64,000 nucleotides of DNA from Microbacterium sp. BH-3-3-3 (GTDB lineage: Bacteria; Actinomycetota; Actinomycetes; Actinomycetales; Microbacteriaceae). The translations under genes and the position numbers were made by a program. How positions within the stretch are numbered: position 1 is the first letter of the stretch; the number at the start of each line of letters is the position of its first letter. Shown here in pieces: positions 27,022 through 38,416 of the stretch. The notes under the pieces were generated by a model, which ran no database searches, had not been told where the DNA came from, and was given only the letters and a program-made list of their open reading frames with translations. The stretch spans positions 1,561,278 to 1,625,277 of the forward strand of contig NZ_VEFS01000001.1 of NCBI RefSeq assembly GCF_007679045.1, read 5' to 3'.

Positions 27022-29195
27022 GCACCGCAGACGCCCTCACCGAAGAAGAACGCGCCGAGCTCGAGCTCGCCGAACAGGCGCGCCTGAACTCCGGCAGCTG
27101 GGACAGCGTCGCGCCCGGCAAGGCCTCGAACTTCGGGCCGAGCTTTCGACGCCTCATCGGCCTCCTCCGGCCGTACGCCGCCGCTTTCGTGTTCGTGTCG
27201 ATCCTCGGCGCGATCGGCGTCGTGCTCGCCGTGCTCGCTCCTCGCGTGCTCGGAGACGCGACCAACATCATCTTCGAAGGCGTGGTCTCGAGGGGACTCG
27301 CTCAGCAGTTCCCCGCCGGCACCTCGCAGGCCGAGGTCGTCGACGCCCTGCAGGCCGCGGGGCAGAACGACATCGCCAACATCGTCGGCGCGATGGGCAA
27401 CTTCTCCGTCGGCGCCGGCGTCGACTTCGACGCCCTGCGCGTCGTGATCGTGACGGTGCTCGCGATCTACGTCGGCTCGTCGCTGCTGTCGTGGATCCAG
27501 GGCTACGTCATCAACGTCATCATGGTCCGCACCATGTGGCGCCTGCGCGAAGACGTCGAGGCCAAGATCAACCGTCTGCCCCTGTCGTACTTCGACCGCG
27601 TGCAGCGCGGAGAACTGATCTCCCGGGTCACCAACGACATCGACAACATCACGCAGACGATGCAGCAGTCGCTCTCCAGCGCGCTCACGTCGGTGCTCAC
27701 CGTCGTCGGTGTGCTCATCATGATGTTCACGATCTCGTGGCAGCTCGCTCTCGTCGCCCTCGTCTCGCTGCCGCTCATGGCGGTGATCTTCGGCGTCATC
27801 GGACCGAAGTCGCAGAAGGCGTTCGGCGAGCAGTGGAAGAAGGTCGGCCGCCTCAACGCCCGCGTCGAGGAGTCGTTCTCGGGCCACGCGCTGGTCAAGG
27901 TCTACGGCCGCGAGAAGGACGCGCGCGAGAAGTTCGAGGCCGAGAACGAGGAGCTCTACCAGGCCAGCTTCAAGGCGCAGTTCCTCTCCGGCATGATCAT
28001 GCCCGGCATGATGTTCGTCGGAAACCTCACGTACGTCGGCATCGCGGTGCTCGGTGGTCTCATGGTGGCCGGCGGCCAGATCCGCCTCGGCGACGTGCAG
28101 GCCTTCATCCAGTACTCGCAGCAGTTCACGCAGCCGCTGTCGCAGCTGGGTGGCATGGCCGCGGTGGTCCAATCGGGCACCGCCTCCGCCGAGCGGGTCT
28201 TCGCACTCCTCGACGCCGAAGAGCAGGAACCGGATGCCGATGACGCCCCGACCCACACCGAGGGTCGCGGGGTCATCGAGTTCCAGAACGTGCGGTTCTC
28301 GTACTCGCCCGACCGCCCGCTGATCACCGACCTGTCGTTCCGCGTCGAGCCCGGCCAGACGGTCGCGATCGTGGGACCCACCGGTGCCGGAAAGACGACG
28401 CTGGTGAACCTGATCATGCGGTTCTACGAGCTCGACGGCGGGCGCATCCTGCTCGACGGGCAGGACATCGCCGAACTGCGCCGCGACGACGTGCGCTCGC
28501 GCACCGGCATGGTGCTGCAAGACCCGTGGCTGTTCGCGGGGTCCATCCGCGACAACATCCGCTACGGGCGCGAGAGCGCGACCGACGACGAGATTGTCGA
28601 GGCCGCGGTCGCCACGCGCGTCGACCAGTTCGTGCACTCGCTGCCCGAGGGCTACGACACCGTGCTCGACGAAGACGCCGCCAACGTCTCCGCGGGTGAG
28701 AAGCAATTGATCACCATCGCGCGGGCGTTCGTCGCCCGGCCCTCGGTGCTGATCCTCGACGAGGCCACCTCGTCGGTCGACACCCGCACCGAGCTGCTGC
28801 TGCAGCAGGCGATGGCGGCGCTGCGCGAGGGACGCACCTCGTTCGTGATCGCGCACCGTCTGTCGACGATCCGCGACGCCGACCTCATCCTCGTGATGGA
28901 GCACGGCGACATCGTCGAGAAGGGCACGCACGACGAGCTCATCGCGGTCGAGGGCGCGTACTACCGCCTGTACCGCTCGCAGTTCGAGCAGGCGGCATCC
29001 GACCTCGATGCGGTCGAGGTCGAGGCGCAGCGCGCCGCCGACCCGCAGCACGCCCCGGCGAACGACGATGCCGTGGTGGTGTCGGCGATGGCGGTCGCGG
29101 CATCCGAGGTTCCGGCGGCCGCGGGTGTCGACGGCCCGCCGCGCCCGGCACAGGGCTCACCCCTGCCCGACCGACGCCTCGACGGCGAGGGCTGA
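27018..29195 (+). CDS. ABC exporter half-transporter B
   Basis: A 725-residue partner of the preceding subunit. After a charged N-terminus (about 1-45) come six membrane segments, with an extracytoplasmic insertion after the first (about 75-140). The ATPase has Walker A GPTGAGKTT, an unusual signature VSAGEKQL, and Walker B VLILDEATSSVD with the catalytic Glu. A 70-residue Ala/Pro-rich tail follows. ATGA overlap with subunit A at 27018 shows coupling. The active composite site would use this subunit's Walker motifs and subunit A's signature. Confidence 0.9.
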   Translation: MSTADALTEEERAELELAEQARLNSGSWDSVAPGKASNFGPSFRRLIGLLRPYAAAFVFVSILGAIGVVLAVLAPRVLGDATNIIFEGVVSRGLAQQFPAGTSQAEVVDALQAAGQNDIANIVGAMGNFSVGAGVDFDALRVVIVTVLAIYVGSSLLSWIQGYVINVIMVRTMWRLREDVEAKINRLPLSYFDRVQRGELISRVTNDIDNITQTMQQSLSSALTSVLTVVGVLIMMFTISWQLALVALVSLPLMAVIFGVIGPKSQKAFGEQWKKVGRLNARVEESFSGHALVKVYGREKDAREKFEAENEELYQASFKAQFLSGMIMPGMMFVGNLTYVGIAVLGGLMVAGGQIRLGDVQAFIQYSQQFTQPLSQLGGMAAVVQSGTASAERVFALLDAEEQEPDADDAPTHTEGRGVIEFQNVRFSYSPDRPLITDLSFRVEPGQTVAIVGPTGAGKTTLVNLIMRFYELDGGRILLDGQDIAELRRDDVRSRTGMVLQDPWLFAGSIRDNIRYGRESATDDEIVEAAVATRVDQFVHSLPEGYDTVLDEDAANVSAGEKQLITIARAFVARPSVLILDEATSSVDTRTELLLQQAMAALREGRTSFVIAHRLSTIRDADLILVMEHGDIVEKGTHDELIAVEGAYYRLYRSQFEQAASDLDAVEVEAQRAADPQHAPANDDAVVVSAMAVAASEVPAAAGVDGPPRPAQGSPLPDRRLDGEG

Positions 29196-29287
29196 CCGCC
29201 CCGCCGCACAGCACGACCACGCCCGCTCGGCCCCGCGCCGGGCGGGCGTCGTCGTGCTCGGGCGCGCGGTGCCGCGGGGGCCGCCCT

Positions 29288-29371
29288 GTTGCCGCGGTCT
29301 CGGTTTGGGGCGGGATCTGCACGTTGGGGCGGGAATTGTCCGCCCCGAACGGCGGAATCCGCCCCAAACCG
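29288..29371. repeat. 84-bp hairpin element, copy 1
   Basis: CGGTTTGGGGCGG (29301-29313) pairs perfectly with CCGCCCCAAACCG (29359-29371). Inside lie a second TTGGGGCGGGA and TCCGCCCC pair. The whole 84 bp recurs at 29437-29520 with one mismatch. It lies in the 517-base gap between the exporter and glycosyltransferase genes. Confidence 0.8.
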
Positions 29372-29436
29372 TGGTTGGACTCACCCCGCCGCACTGCGGC
29401 CACGCAGGTCTTCGCCGCGCCCCACCGCGCTGCGGC

Positions 29437-29520
29437 GTTGCCGCGGTCTCGGTTTGGGGCGGGATCTGCACGTTGGGGCGGGAATCGTCCGCCCCGAACG
29501 GCGGAATCCGCCCCAAACCG
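29437..29520. repeat. 84-bp hairpin element, copy 2
   Basis: Direct copy of 29288-29371, 149 bp downstream, with a single T-to-C difference in the loop. The rest of the gap (29521-29712) shows no gene, only a possible promoter for the downstream glycosyltransferase. Confidence 0.8.
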
Positions 29521-29712
29521 GGGCTGGGTCCCGACTCTGGCCTCGCCCGCCGACCCGCGCCGCCCCCTTCACCGACCCGCTGCTCCGACCTCCGCCCCCG
29601 CCGACCTACCCTGTGGACGGTCCCCGGGAGTGCGAAGGCCGCTCCGGTAGGGTGGACCGCGCATCACCCGTACCGTGCGACCCGTCCGCCGCATAGATAG
29701 GCCTCACCCCTC

Positions 29713-30927
29713 GTGACCACTCCTGCGACGCCCGCCGACACCCCCGCGCCCGCCGCCGATCGTCCTCTGCGCATCCTCATCGGTGCCGACACCTTCTCGC
29801 CGCACGTCAACGGCGCAGCGCGTTTCGCCGAGCGCCTCGCCGCCGGCCTCGTGGCCCGCGGTCACGACGTGCACGTCTCCGCGCCGAGCGTCGGGCACGG
29901 CAACGCCGGCACCGCGACCGAGGTGATCGAGGGCGAGAAGATGGTGATGCACCGTCTCCCGGCCTATCGCTTCCTTCCGCACGACTGGCTGACCTTCGTG
30001 CTGCCGTGGCGCGGCAAGCACTACGCCCGCGTCGTGCTCGACGAGGTCAAGCCCGACGTCGTGCACATCCAGTCGCACATCATCATCGGCCGTGGCCTCG
30101 CCCGCGAGGCGCGCAAGCGCGGCATCCCCGTCGTCGCGACGAACCACGTGATGGCCGAGAACATCCTCGACTTCACCACTCTCCCCGACTTCCTCGACCG
30201 CATCTTCGTCAAGCTCGCGTGGGCCGACGCCGAGCGCACCTTCAAGATGACACGCGCCGTGACGACTCCGACGCGCAAGGCCGCCGACTTCCTCGAGTCG
30301 ACGATCGACATCTCGGGTGTGATCCCCATCTCGTGCGGCATCGATCGCTCGAACTATTCGCCCGACCTGACGCCGCGCGATGCGAACCGCATCCTCTTCG
30401 TCGGCCGCTTGACGACCGAGAAGCACATTGACGTCGTGCTGAAGGCCCTCTCGCAGCTCGACCCCGCGCTCGACGCGAGCTTCGACATCGTCGGCGGCGG
30501 CGACCAGCGCGCCAAGCTCGAGGCGCTCGCCCAGCAGCTCGGCGTGGCATCGCGGGTCACGTTCCACGGCCACGCGTCCGAAGAAGACCTGCGCGCGCTG
30601 TACTCGCGTGCCAGCGTCTTCGCCATCGCCTCGATCGCGGAACTGCAGTCGATCGCGACCATGGAGGCCATGGCATCCGGTCTGCCGATCGTCGCGGCCA
30701 ATGCCGTGGCGCTCCCGCACCTCGTGCACGACGGGGAGAACGGTTACCTCTTCGAGCCGGGCGACGCCGACGAGCTCGCCGCACGTCTGACCGATGTGCT
30801 CACGGCCGCCCCGGAGGAGCGCACGCGCATGCAGCAGGCGTCGCTCGACGCGGTCGCCGTGCACGACATCACCCGCACGCTCGACACCTTCGAGGCGCTG
30901 TACCGCGGTCGACCCCTGCCGGAGTAA
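29713..30927 (+). CDS. GT4-type glycosyltransferase, likely mannosyltransferase
   Basis: A 404-residue GT-B enzyme. The N-terminal domain starts RILIGADTFSPHVNGAARFA, as in PimB/MgtA-like lipid mannosyltransferases, with VVHIQSHIIIGRG near residue 120. The C-terminal domain has ILFVGRLTTEKHIDVVLKAL and the donor-binding E-x7-E motif in SIAELQSIATMEAMASGLP. No signal or membrane segment, so it probably works at the inner membrane face. The GTG start has no clear Shine-Dalgarno. It is followed 4 bases later by another glycosyltransferase, suggesting stepwise glycolipid or wall-polymer assembly. Confidence 0.88.
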   Translation: MTTPATPADTPAPAADRPLRILIGADTFSPHVNGAARFAERLAAGLVARGHDVHVSAPSVGHGNAGTATEVIEGEKMVMHRLPAYRFLPHDWLTFVLPWRGKHYARVVLDEVKPDVVHIQSHIIIGRGLAREARKRGIPVVATNHVMAENILDFTTLPDFLDRIFVKLAWADAERTFKMTRAVTTPTRKAADFLESTIDISGVIPISCGIDRSNYSPDLTPRDANRILFVGRLTTEKHIDVVLKALSQLDPALDASFDIVGGGDQRAKLEALAQQLGVASRVTFHGHASEEDLRALYSRASVFAIASIAELQSIATMEAMASGLPIVAANAVALPHLVHDGENGYLFEPGDADELAARLTDVLTAAPEERTRMQQASLDAVAVHDITRTLDTFEALYRGRPLPE

Positions 30928-30931
30928 GCCC

Positions 30932-32155
30932 GTGCACGTCGTCATGTTCGCCGACCAGCACCTGGAGTCGCTCGGCGGCGCGCAGGTGTCGATGCGCCTG
31001 CAGAAGCGTTTCCTCGAGCGCGCCGGGCACGTCGTCACCGTCGTCGCCCCGCGTCTTGCGCGCCCGGGTGCGCACGATCCCGCGTACCTCGACCTCCCCT
31101 CGATCGCGATCACTCCCGATCGCGAGTACGCGCTCACCTGGCCGGGTGTCCGCACCGATCGGTTCCTGGATGCCGAGATGGGCGCGCGACTGCCGGTCGA
31201 CGTCGTCCACGTGCAGGCCGACTTCTGGGGAGCCTTCATCGGGCACCGGTACGCGGCGCGGCACGCGCTGCCGGTGGTGCACACGATGCACAACCGCGTC
31301 GACGTGGGGATCGAGGCGACGGCTCCGTTCCCCGGCCTCGTGATGCGCGCACTGAACGCCTGGGCGCGACGGGCCCTGCCGCGGGCGGCGTCGGGGCGCA
31401 CAGCGCAGAATCCGACCTCTTCGGCCCGCTCGCGGACGGACGGGTGGGCGTTCCTCCACCAGCTCGCGCGCCTGTCGCGAGCGGTGACCGCCCCCTCCGG
31501 CCACTTCGCCCGCCGTCTCGAGCGCCACGGCGTCGCCTCGCGCGTCGACGTGATCTGGAACGGCATCGACGACGACGTGCTCGACGCCGCCCTCGCCGCC
31601 GGGCCCGCCGTGCGCGCCGAGGGGCGTCCGCGCTTCATCTGGCTCGGGCGCATGAGCCCCGAGAAGCGACTGCTCCCCTTCCTCGAGGCGGTCGTGGCGT
31701 CGGGCATCGACGCCGAGGTCGAGGTCGTCGGCGGGGGTGCCGAACTCGGCAAGGCGACGCGTCTCATCGAGCGCGCCGCGCCGCGGGCGACCGTGACCTT
31801 CGCCGGGCGCCTGTCGTACCCCGAGACCCTCGCCCGCCTGGCCGCCGCCGATGCGGTGGTGCAGACCTCGATCGGCTTCGAGACGCAGGGGATGACCGTC
31901 TTCGAGGCGGCCTCGCTCGGAACCCCGGCGGTCGTCAGCGACCCCGACATCGCCGCCGAGCTGGGGTCGGGAACGTGGACGGTGGCGGATGCCACGACCG
32001 CGGCCCTCGCCGAGGCGCTGGCCCGCGCGGCGTCCGACATCACCGCCGGCACCCCCGTCGTGCCGGATCCGTCGATCGCCGAGCGCTTCCGCCAGTCGTC
32101 GCGTACGGGTGCGATGGTCGCGGTGTACGAGCGGGCGGTCGCGGCCGGCCGCTGA
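30932..32155 (+). CDS. GT4-type glycosyltransferase
   Basis: A 407-residue GT-B protein. The N-terminus HVVMFADQHLESLGGAQVSM is the acceptor-side Rossmann start. The C-terminal half has FIWLGRMSPEKRLLPFLEAV, VEVVGGGAELGKA and the E-x7-E motif GFETQGMTVFEAASLGTPAVV. GTG 30932 is preceded by GGAG at 7 bases. It follows the GT4 gene by 4 bases and surely forms a pair with it. The acceptor is not identifiable from sequence. Confidence 0.88.
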   Translation: MHVVMFADQHLESLGGAQVSMRLQKRFLERAGHVVTVVAPRLARPGAHDPAYLDLPSIAITPDREYALTWPGVRTDRFLDAEMGARLPVDVVHVQADFWGAFIGHRYAARHALPVVHTMHNRVDVGIEATAPFPGLVMRALNAWARRALPRAASGRTAQNPTSSARSRTDGWAFLHQLARLSRAVTAPSGHFARRLERHGVASRVDVIWNGIDDDVLDAALAAGPAVRAEGRPRFIWLGRMSPEKRLLPFLEAVVASGIDAEVEVVGGGAELGKATRLIERAAPRATVTFAGRLSYPETLARLAAADAVVQTSIGFETQGMTVFEAASLGTPAVVSDPDIAAELGSGTWTVADATTAALAEALARAASDITAGTPVVPDPSIAERFRQSSRTGAMVAVYERAVAAGR

Positions 32156-32189
32156 CCCGCGCCGACGCACGCGGCGCCCGGGCGTCGGA

Positions 32190-32209
32190 CCGATGGCGGA
32201 TGCCGTCGG
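32190..32209. terminator. Possible terminator between convergent genes
   Basis: CCGATGGC and GCCGTCGG form a 7-of-8 stem with a 4-base loop between the glycosyltransferase gene and the small membrane-protein gene. Confidence 0.4.
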
Positions 32210-32212
32210 GCC

Positions 32213-32437
32213 TCAGTCGGCGCGCACGACGCGCAGCGGGGCCGTGGTCGGCGATGCCACGGCGCGCTTCACCGCGGGCTCCGTGGCGACCGGGTCCGCG
32301 GCGCGGGCGGGGCGTTCCGCGCGGGAGGCGCGTGAGGGGTCGGTGGGGATGCGGCCGTAGCCGTCGGTTCGCACGACCCACACGGTCGCGACGATGCCGA
32401 TGAGGGACAGGATGCCGAGAGCGATGAGATATGCCAT
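32213..32437 (-). CDS. Small membrane protein, unknown function
   Basis: A 74-residue protein with one N-terminal hydrophobic helix (MAYLIALGILSLIGIVATVW) and a basic, Ala/Pro/Arg-rich cytoplasmic tail (RASRAERPARA, TTAPLRVVRAD). TAGCTT lies 7 bases before the ATG, so the transcript is probably leaderless. It diverges from the GlxA-type regulator. No function can be assigned. Confidence 0.65.
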   Translation of the reverse strand: MAYLIALGILSLIGIVATVWVVRTDGYGRIPTDPSRASRAERPARAADPVATEPAVKRAVASPTTAPLRVVRAD

Positions 32438-32444
32438 GGCAGAA

Positions 32445-32450
32445 AAGCTA
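32445..32450 (-). promoter_or_regulatory. Leaderless -10 box
   Basis: TAGCTT on the minus strand, 7 bases before the ATG of the small membrane protein. Confidence 0.5.
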
Positions 32451-32524
32451 CGTCTAGAGGAATTGCGCCCGCGAGTGGCATGATGGACGCAGTTCGTAAG
32501 ATTCCTGCCACACCGGAGGTGCGC

Positions 32525-33511
32525 ATGCGCTCGGTCGCCGTCGTCGTCCAGCCGGGGTTCGCCCCGTTCGAATTCGGTCTTGCCTGCGAGGCGTTCGGCC
32601 TCGACCGCAGCGATGACGGCATCCCGAACTTCGACTTCCGCATCGTCGCACCCGACCCCGGCGTCGTGCCCTCGAACATCGGCTTCTCGATCAACGTCGA
32701 GCACGGTCTCGAGGCAGCGGCGGGCGTCGACATCCTCGTCCTGGCCCCGATCCCGCGGTCGCAATGGGAGGCCGTCGACGAACGGGTGATCGAGGTGGTG
32801 CGCGCCGCCCATGCCCGTGGCTCATGGCTGTTGAGCGTGTGCAGCGGATCGTTCGTGATCGCGGCATCAGGAGTGCTCGATGGCAAACGGGCCACCACGC
32901 ACTGGCGCTACGCCGACACGATGGCGCGCATGTATCCCGAGATCGAGGTCGATCCCGACGTGCTCTACGTGCAGTCCGGCAACATCATCACGAGCGCCGG
33001 CACCGCCGCGGGCCTCGACGCGTGCCTGCACCTGCTGCGGCAGGAGCTCGGTTCCGAGCTCGCCAACCGCATCGCCCGCCGCATGGTCGTCGCCCCCCAG
33101 CGCGACGGGGGACAGGCGCAGTTCATCGCGTCGCCCATCCCGATCGACACGTCTCTCTCGCTCGCCCCGGTGACCGAGTGGATGCTGCAGAACCTCGATG
33201 CCGAGCTCTCGGTCGACCGGCTCGCCGCTCGCGCCCACATGTCGCCGCGGACCTTCGCGCGCCGGTTCAAGGCCGACCTCGGCGCGACGCCGGCGGCCTG
33301 GCTCGCTCGCCAGCGCCTTCTGCACGCGCAGCGTCTGCTTGAAGAGACCGACCTCGGTCTCGACCGCATCGCGGCGGAGTGCGGCTTCGGTTCGGCGGCG
33401 GTGCTGCGGCAGAACTTCGCCCGAACGATGGGACTGACCCCGACCGCCTATCGGGCGCGCTTCTCGTGCAGTGGAGAACGCGCGGTGTCGCCGGAGGCCG
33501 TCCCGGCCTGA
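32525..33511 (+). CDS. GlxA-type transcriptional regulator (DJ-1/PfpI plus AraC HTH)
   Basis: A 328-residue regulator. Residues about 1-190 form a class I amidotransferase-like DJ-1/PfpI domain with the nucleophile-elbow cysteine in [12 protein letters not shown]. Residues about 225-315 are an AraC double helix-turn-helix ([21 protein letters not shown] and [21 protein letters not shown]). Earlier ATGs at 32480 and 32483 exist, but GGAGG lies 5 bases before ATG 32525, where the family's N-terminus begins. Such proteins often activate catabolic genes, but none is adjacent. Confidence 0.88.
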   Translation: MRSVAVVVQPGFAPFEFGLACEAFGLDRSDDGIPNFDFRIVAPDPGVVPSNIGFSINVEHGLEAAAGVDILVLAPIPRSQWEAVDERVIEVVRAAHARGSWLLSVCSGSFVIAASGVLDGKRATTHWRYADTMARMYPEIEVDPDVLYVQSGNIITSAGTAAGLDACLHLLRQELGSELANRIARRMVVAPQRDGGQAQFIASPIPIDTSLSLAPVTEWMLQNLDAELSVDRLAARAHMSPRTFARRFKADLGATPAAWLARQRLLHAQRLLEETDLGLDRIAAECGFGSAAVLRQNFARTMGLTPTAYRARFSCSGERAVSPEAVPA

Positions 33512-33553
33512 GCCCTGCCGTGCGGGAGCAGGGCGGCGGGGTATCGCGGGTGA

Positions 33554-33604
33554 CCGGCGGGCCACCGCCCTTCTGCATGGGGTGGAACGCCGGTGGCCCG
33601 CCGG
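33554..33604 (+). terminator. Hairpin after the GlxA-type gene
   Basis: CCGGCGGGCCACCG (33554-33567) pairs perfectly with CGGTGGCCCGCCGG (33591-33604) around a 23-base loop. It sits in the 371-base gap before clpB. Apart from this and the clpB promoter and HAIR site, I see nothing in the gap. Confidence 0.6.
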
Positions 33605-33807
33605 CGTCAGTTGTATCCGAGGATCACGCTCGACTCGCTCTCCCCCTCGAAGGAGGTGTCGGCGGCGATAGTGCGACTGTCGGATTCATCCACCCCTCGA
33701 GCGTGCACCGCGAGCGGAGCGCGTTCAGCGATCCTGACGGAACGCACACAGCCGCGGCGTCGCGCGCGACAGCTGTTCCGTCGTATCCGGCGTCATCTCG
33801 GCATCCA

Positions 33808-33836
33808 TTGCCCTCCGCCCGCCGCACTGCTAAACT
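33808..33836 (+). promoter_or_regulatory. clpB promoter
   Basis: -35 TTGCCC (33808-33813) and -10 TAAACT (33831-33836) with a 17-base spacer. As at dnaK, the last two bases of the -10 begin the HAIR operator. Confidence 0.7.
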
Positions 33837-33855
33837 TGAGTCAACGCAACTCAAG
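33835..33855 (+). promoter_or_regulatory. Perfect HAIR operator of clpB
   Basis: CTTGAGT-N7-ACTCAAG matches the HspR consensus completely, placing clpB in the same regulon as dnaK. Confidence 0.9.
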
Positions 33856-33882
33856 TTTGCGAACAGACTTCCAGGAGACCAC

Positions 33883-36099
<2,217 letters not shown>

Positions 36100-36106
36100 G
36101 ACGACA

Positions 36107-36137
36107 GAGGAGGGATGCCGTGGCGGCATCCCCCCTC
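36107..36137. terminator. Terminator between clpB and the convergent nitroreductase
   Basis: GAGGAGGGATGCCG and CGGCATCCCCCCTC pair at 13 of 14 positions around a 3-base loop, followed by a T-rich stretch. Confidence 0.75.
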
Positions 36138-36199
36138 TTCGTTCGTGCGAGCCTGTGACGTGCGGAGTCCGCAGCGCGAGGCATGCCGGATGCCGGGAC

Positions 36200-36784
36200 T
36201 CAGGCGTCGACGAGCAGCGACTCCGCGACGGTGCGGCGCTCGCGGGGAGCGAGCTCGCGCTGACGCAGGCCCTCTTCGGCGGCGTCGATGTCGCCCAGCG
36301 CGCCGACCGCGATCACGGTCACGGGGGTGAAGCGGGGGTCGATGTCGAAGGCCGCGCGCAGGTCGTCGGCAACGAATCCGCCCATCTGGTGGGTGGCGAG
36401 GCCCTCGGCGTGCGCCTGCACGGTGAAGTGCGCGGCGGCCTGGCCGGCGTCGTAGAGAGCCCAGGGGCGAGCGTCTCCCTCGGCGGTCTCGTTCTCGGCG
36501 AGCACGACCAGCAGCGCACCGGCGGCGGGCGCCCACGCCTGGTTGAAGCCCATCAGGGCCGAGACGACCTTGGCGTGGGCCTCGCCGCCGCGGCGGGCGA
36601 GGATCATGCGCCAGGGCTGGTGGTTCATGCCCGTGGGGGTCCAGCGGGCCGCCTCGAGGGCGGAACGCAGTGCTTCTTCGTCGATCGGAGTCTCGGCGTC
36701 GAAGACGCGAGTGCTCCAGCGCTCGGCGAGCACGTCGAGGATCGGGGCGTCGGTGGGGGCGGTGCGGTCGAGAACGAGTGACAT
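36200..36784 (-). CDS. Nitroreductase-family flavoprotein
   Basis: A 194-residue FMN-dependent NAD(P)H oxidoreductase. RWSTRVFDAETPIDEEALRSALEAARWTPTGMNHQPWRM holds the N-terminal FMN-binding Arg-Ser/Thr-x-Arg signature in degenerate form and the SSxNxQPW-like motif. ADDLRAAFDIDPRF and VTVIAVGALGD are the conserved C-terminal parts. AGGAG lies 5 bases before ATG 36784. The substrate is unknown; detoxification of nitro or quinone compounds is typical of the family. Confidence 0.85.
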   Translation of the reverse strand: MSLVLDRTAPTDAPILDVLAERWSTRVFDAETPIDEEALRSALEAARWTPTGMNHQPWRMILARRGGEAHAKVVSALMGFNQAWAPAAGALLVVLAENETAEGDARPWALYDAGQAAAHFTVQAHAEGLATHQMGGFVADDLRAAFDIDPRFTPVTVIAVGALGDIDAAEEGLRQRELAPRERRTVAESLLVDA

Positions 36785-36941
36785 GGGTACTCCTGAGGAA
36801 CGGGGACGATGCCGGGACTCCATTGACCCGCACCAGTGAACGCCCACGGGCCGCCGAGTGTTCCCGTGTGAAGTTATGCGTCGCCCATGAGTCCGCGCAC
36901 GCGCGGCAGGGAGCGCCCGGATGGGGCTCACGGCATCCGCG

Positions 36942-38303
36942 TCACTTGCTCCACGACGTGGGACCTGCGGTGCCCGCGGGGTACTCGTCGAGCGGCACCT
37001 CGTTCGCGCGCCACGCGTCGATGACCGGCTGCACGATGCGCCAGCACTGCTCGGCCGCGTCGCCGCGGACCGCGAGCATCGCATCGCCGTCGAGGATGCC
37101 GGAGAGCACCTCGCCGTAGGCCTTGAGTGCGCCCTCGCCGAGGTCGGCCGCCAACGTCACGCGCTCCAGCTCGAGCGGGTCGTCGGCACCGTTGACGTTC
37201 AGGCCGAGGCTCATCGTGTCGGGCCCGAGAGAGAAGACCAACTCCGACGGCTCGCTCTCGCCGACGAAGCCTCCGGGCAGGTGCCGCACCGGCTTGAACG
37301 TCACGGTGATGGCGCGGTGGCCCGAGCTGAGCGCCTTGCCCGAACGCAGCGTGATCGGAACGCCCTGCCACCGGGCGTTGCGCACCTCGACCGTCATCTC
37401 GGCGAGCGTCTCGGTGCCGCGCGCCGCGTCGACCCCCGGTTCGTCGACGTAGGAGGGGAAGTGGCGATCGCCGACGTCGCCGGCGGTGTAGCGGGCGCGA
37501 CGGGAGTTGTGCACGGGGTCGTCGTCTCGCACGTGGGTGGCGCGCAGCACCGCCGAGGTGGCGTCGCGCAGATCGAGTTGATTGAGGGATGCCGGGGGCT
37601 CCATCGTCACGAAGGCCATGACCTGCAGCAGGTGGCTCTGGATCATGTCGACGAGCGCGCCCGCGCCGTCGTAGTAGCCCGCGCGACCCTCGAGACCGAG
37701 GGGTTCGGGATAGTCGATCTCGACGGAGCCGATGTCGTCGGCCGACCACACGCTCTCGAGGAGGCGGTTCGCGAAGCGGGCCCCGAGGAGGTTGAGCACG
37801 GTCGAGCGACCGAGGAAGTGGTCGATGCGGAAGACCTGGTCTTCGGGGACGAGCTTCGCCAGCTGCTGGTTGAGCCGGTGCGCGCTCGCCTCGTCGGTGC
37901 CGAAGGGCTTCTCGAGCGCGAGCACCGTGCCCTCGGGGATCTTCACGTCGCTGAGCGCCAGGCAGGCCTTCTCGGCGATCGCCGGGGGAACGGCGAAGTA
38001 GAGGGCGGGGCGGCCCTCGGCGTCGTCGAGGAGCTTCTGCAGGTCGGCGGCCTGGGTGATGTCGGCCTGCGAATAGGTGGTCTGCGAGACCTGGTCGAAG
38101 GCCGCCGCGGCATCCGTCGTCTCGAATGACTTCTTCACCGCCTCGCGCCAGTGCTCGCCGGTCCAGTCGTCCATGCCGGCGCCGTGCAGGCGCACCGACC
38201 GGCCGGGTTCGCGCGTGAGCAGCTGGCCCAGGGCCGGCAGCAGCAGGCGAGACGTGAGGTCGCCCGAGGCGCCCAGGATGATCAGAGTCGTGTCCGCGGC
38301 CAT
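36942..38303 (-). CDS. zwf: Glucose-6-phosphate dehydrogenase (zwf-type)
   Basis: A 453-residue enzyme for the first step of the pentose phosphate pathway. The coenzyme motif GASGDLTSRLLLPAL lies at the N-terminus. The active-site His lies in RIDHFLGRSTVLNLLGARF (the usual form is RIDHYLGKE), and AGYYDGAGALVDMIQSHLLQ follows. It is shorter than typical Zwf and not next to opcA, tal or tkt, so it is probably a second paralogue. TACGGT 6 bases before the ATG suggests a leaderless transcript. Confidence 0.85.
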   Translation of the reverse strand: MAADTTLIILGASGDLTSRLLLPALGQLLTREPGRSVRLHGAGMDDWTGEHWREAVKKSFETTDAAAAFDQVSQTTYSQADITQAADLQKLLDDAEGRPALYFAVPPAIAEKACLALSDVKIPEGTVLALEKPFGTDEASAHRLNQQLAKLVPEDQVFRIDHFLGRSTVLNLLGARFANRLLESVWSADDIGSVEIDYPEPLGLEGRAGYYDGAGALVDMIQSHLLQVMAFVTMEPPASLNQLDLRDATSAVLRATHVRDDDPVHNSRRARYTAGDVGDRHFPSYVDEPGVDAARGTETLAEMTVEVRNARWQGVPITLRSGKALSSGHRAITVTFKPVRHLPGGFVGESEPSELVFSLGPDTMSLGLNVNGADDPLELERVTLAADLGEGALKAYGEVLSGILDGDAMLAVRGDAAEQCWRIVQPVIDAWRANEVPLDEYPAGTAGPTSWSK

Positions 38304-38309
38304 GCCGTC

Positions 38310-38315
38310 ACCGTA
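38310..38315 (-). promoter_or_regulatory. Leaderless -10 box of zwf
   Basis: TACGGT on the minus strand, 6 bases before ATG 38303. Confidence 0.5.
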
Positions 38316-38416
38316 GCGCTGTCGTCCGACACCGCCCGGGTGCTTGCAGCAGGTGCATGGATGCCACTAGCGCGACGCTCGGCCACGATGTCGGCCGTTG
38401 CTGTCACAATCCGAGG

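Noticed and set aside
25239..29195. A single 1318-codon open frame across both ABC exporter genes
   Set aside because: The first 593 codons are an Arg/His/Pro-rich out-of-frame shadow of subunit A. Only the part from 27018 is a gene.
29157..29700. Overlapping short open frames in all frames of the exporter-glycosyltransferase gap
   Set aside because: All arise from the duplicated G+C-rich hairpin; none has a start site or recognisable protein.
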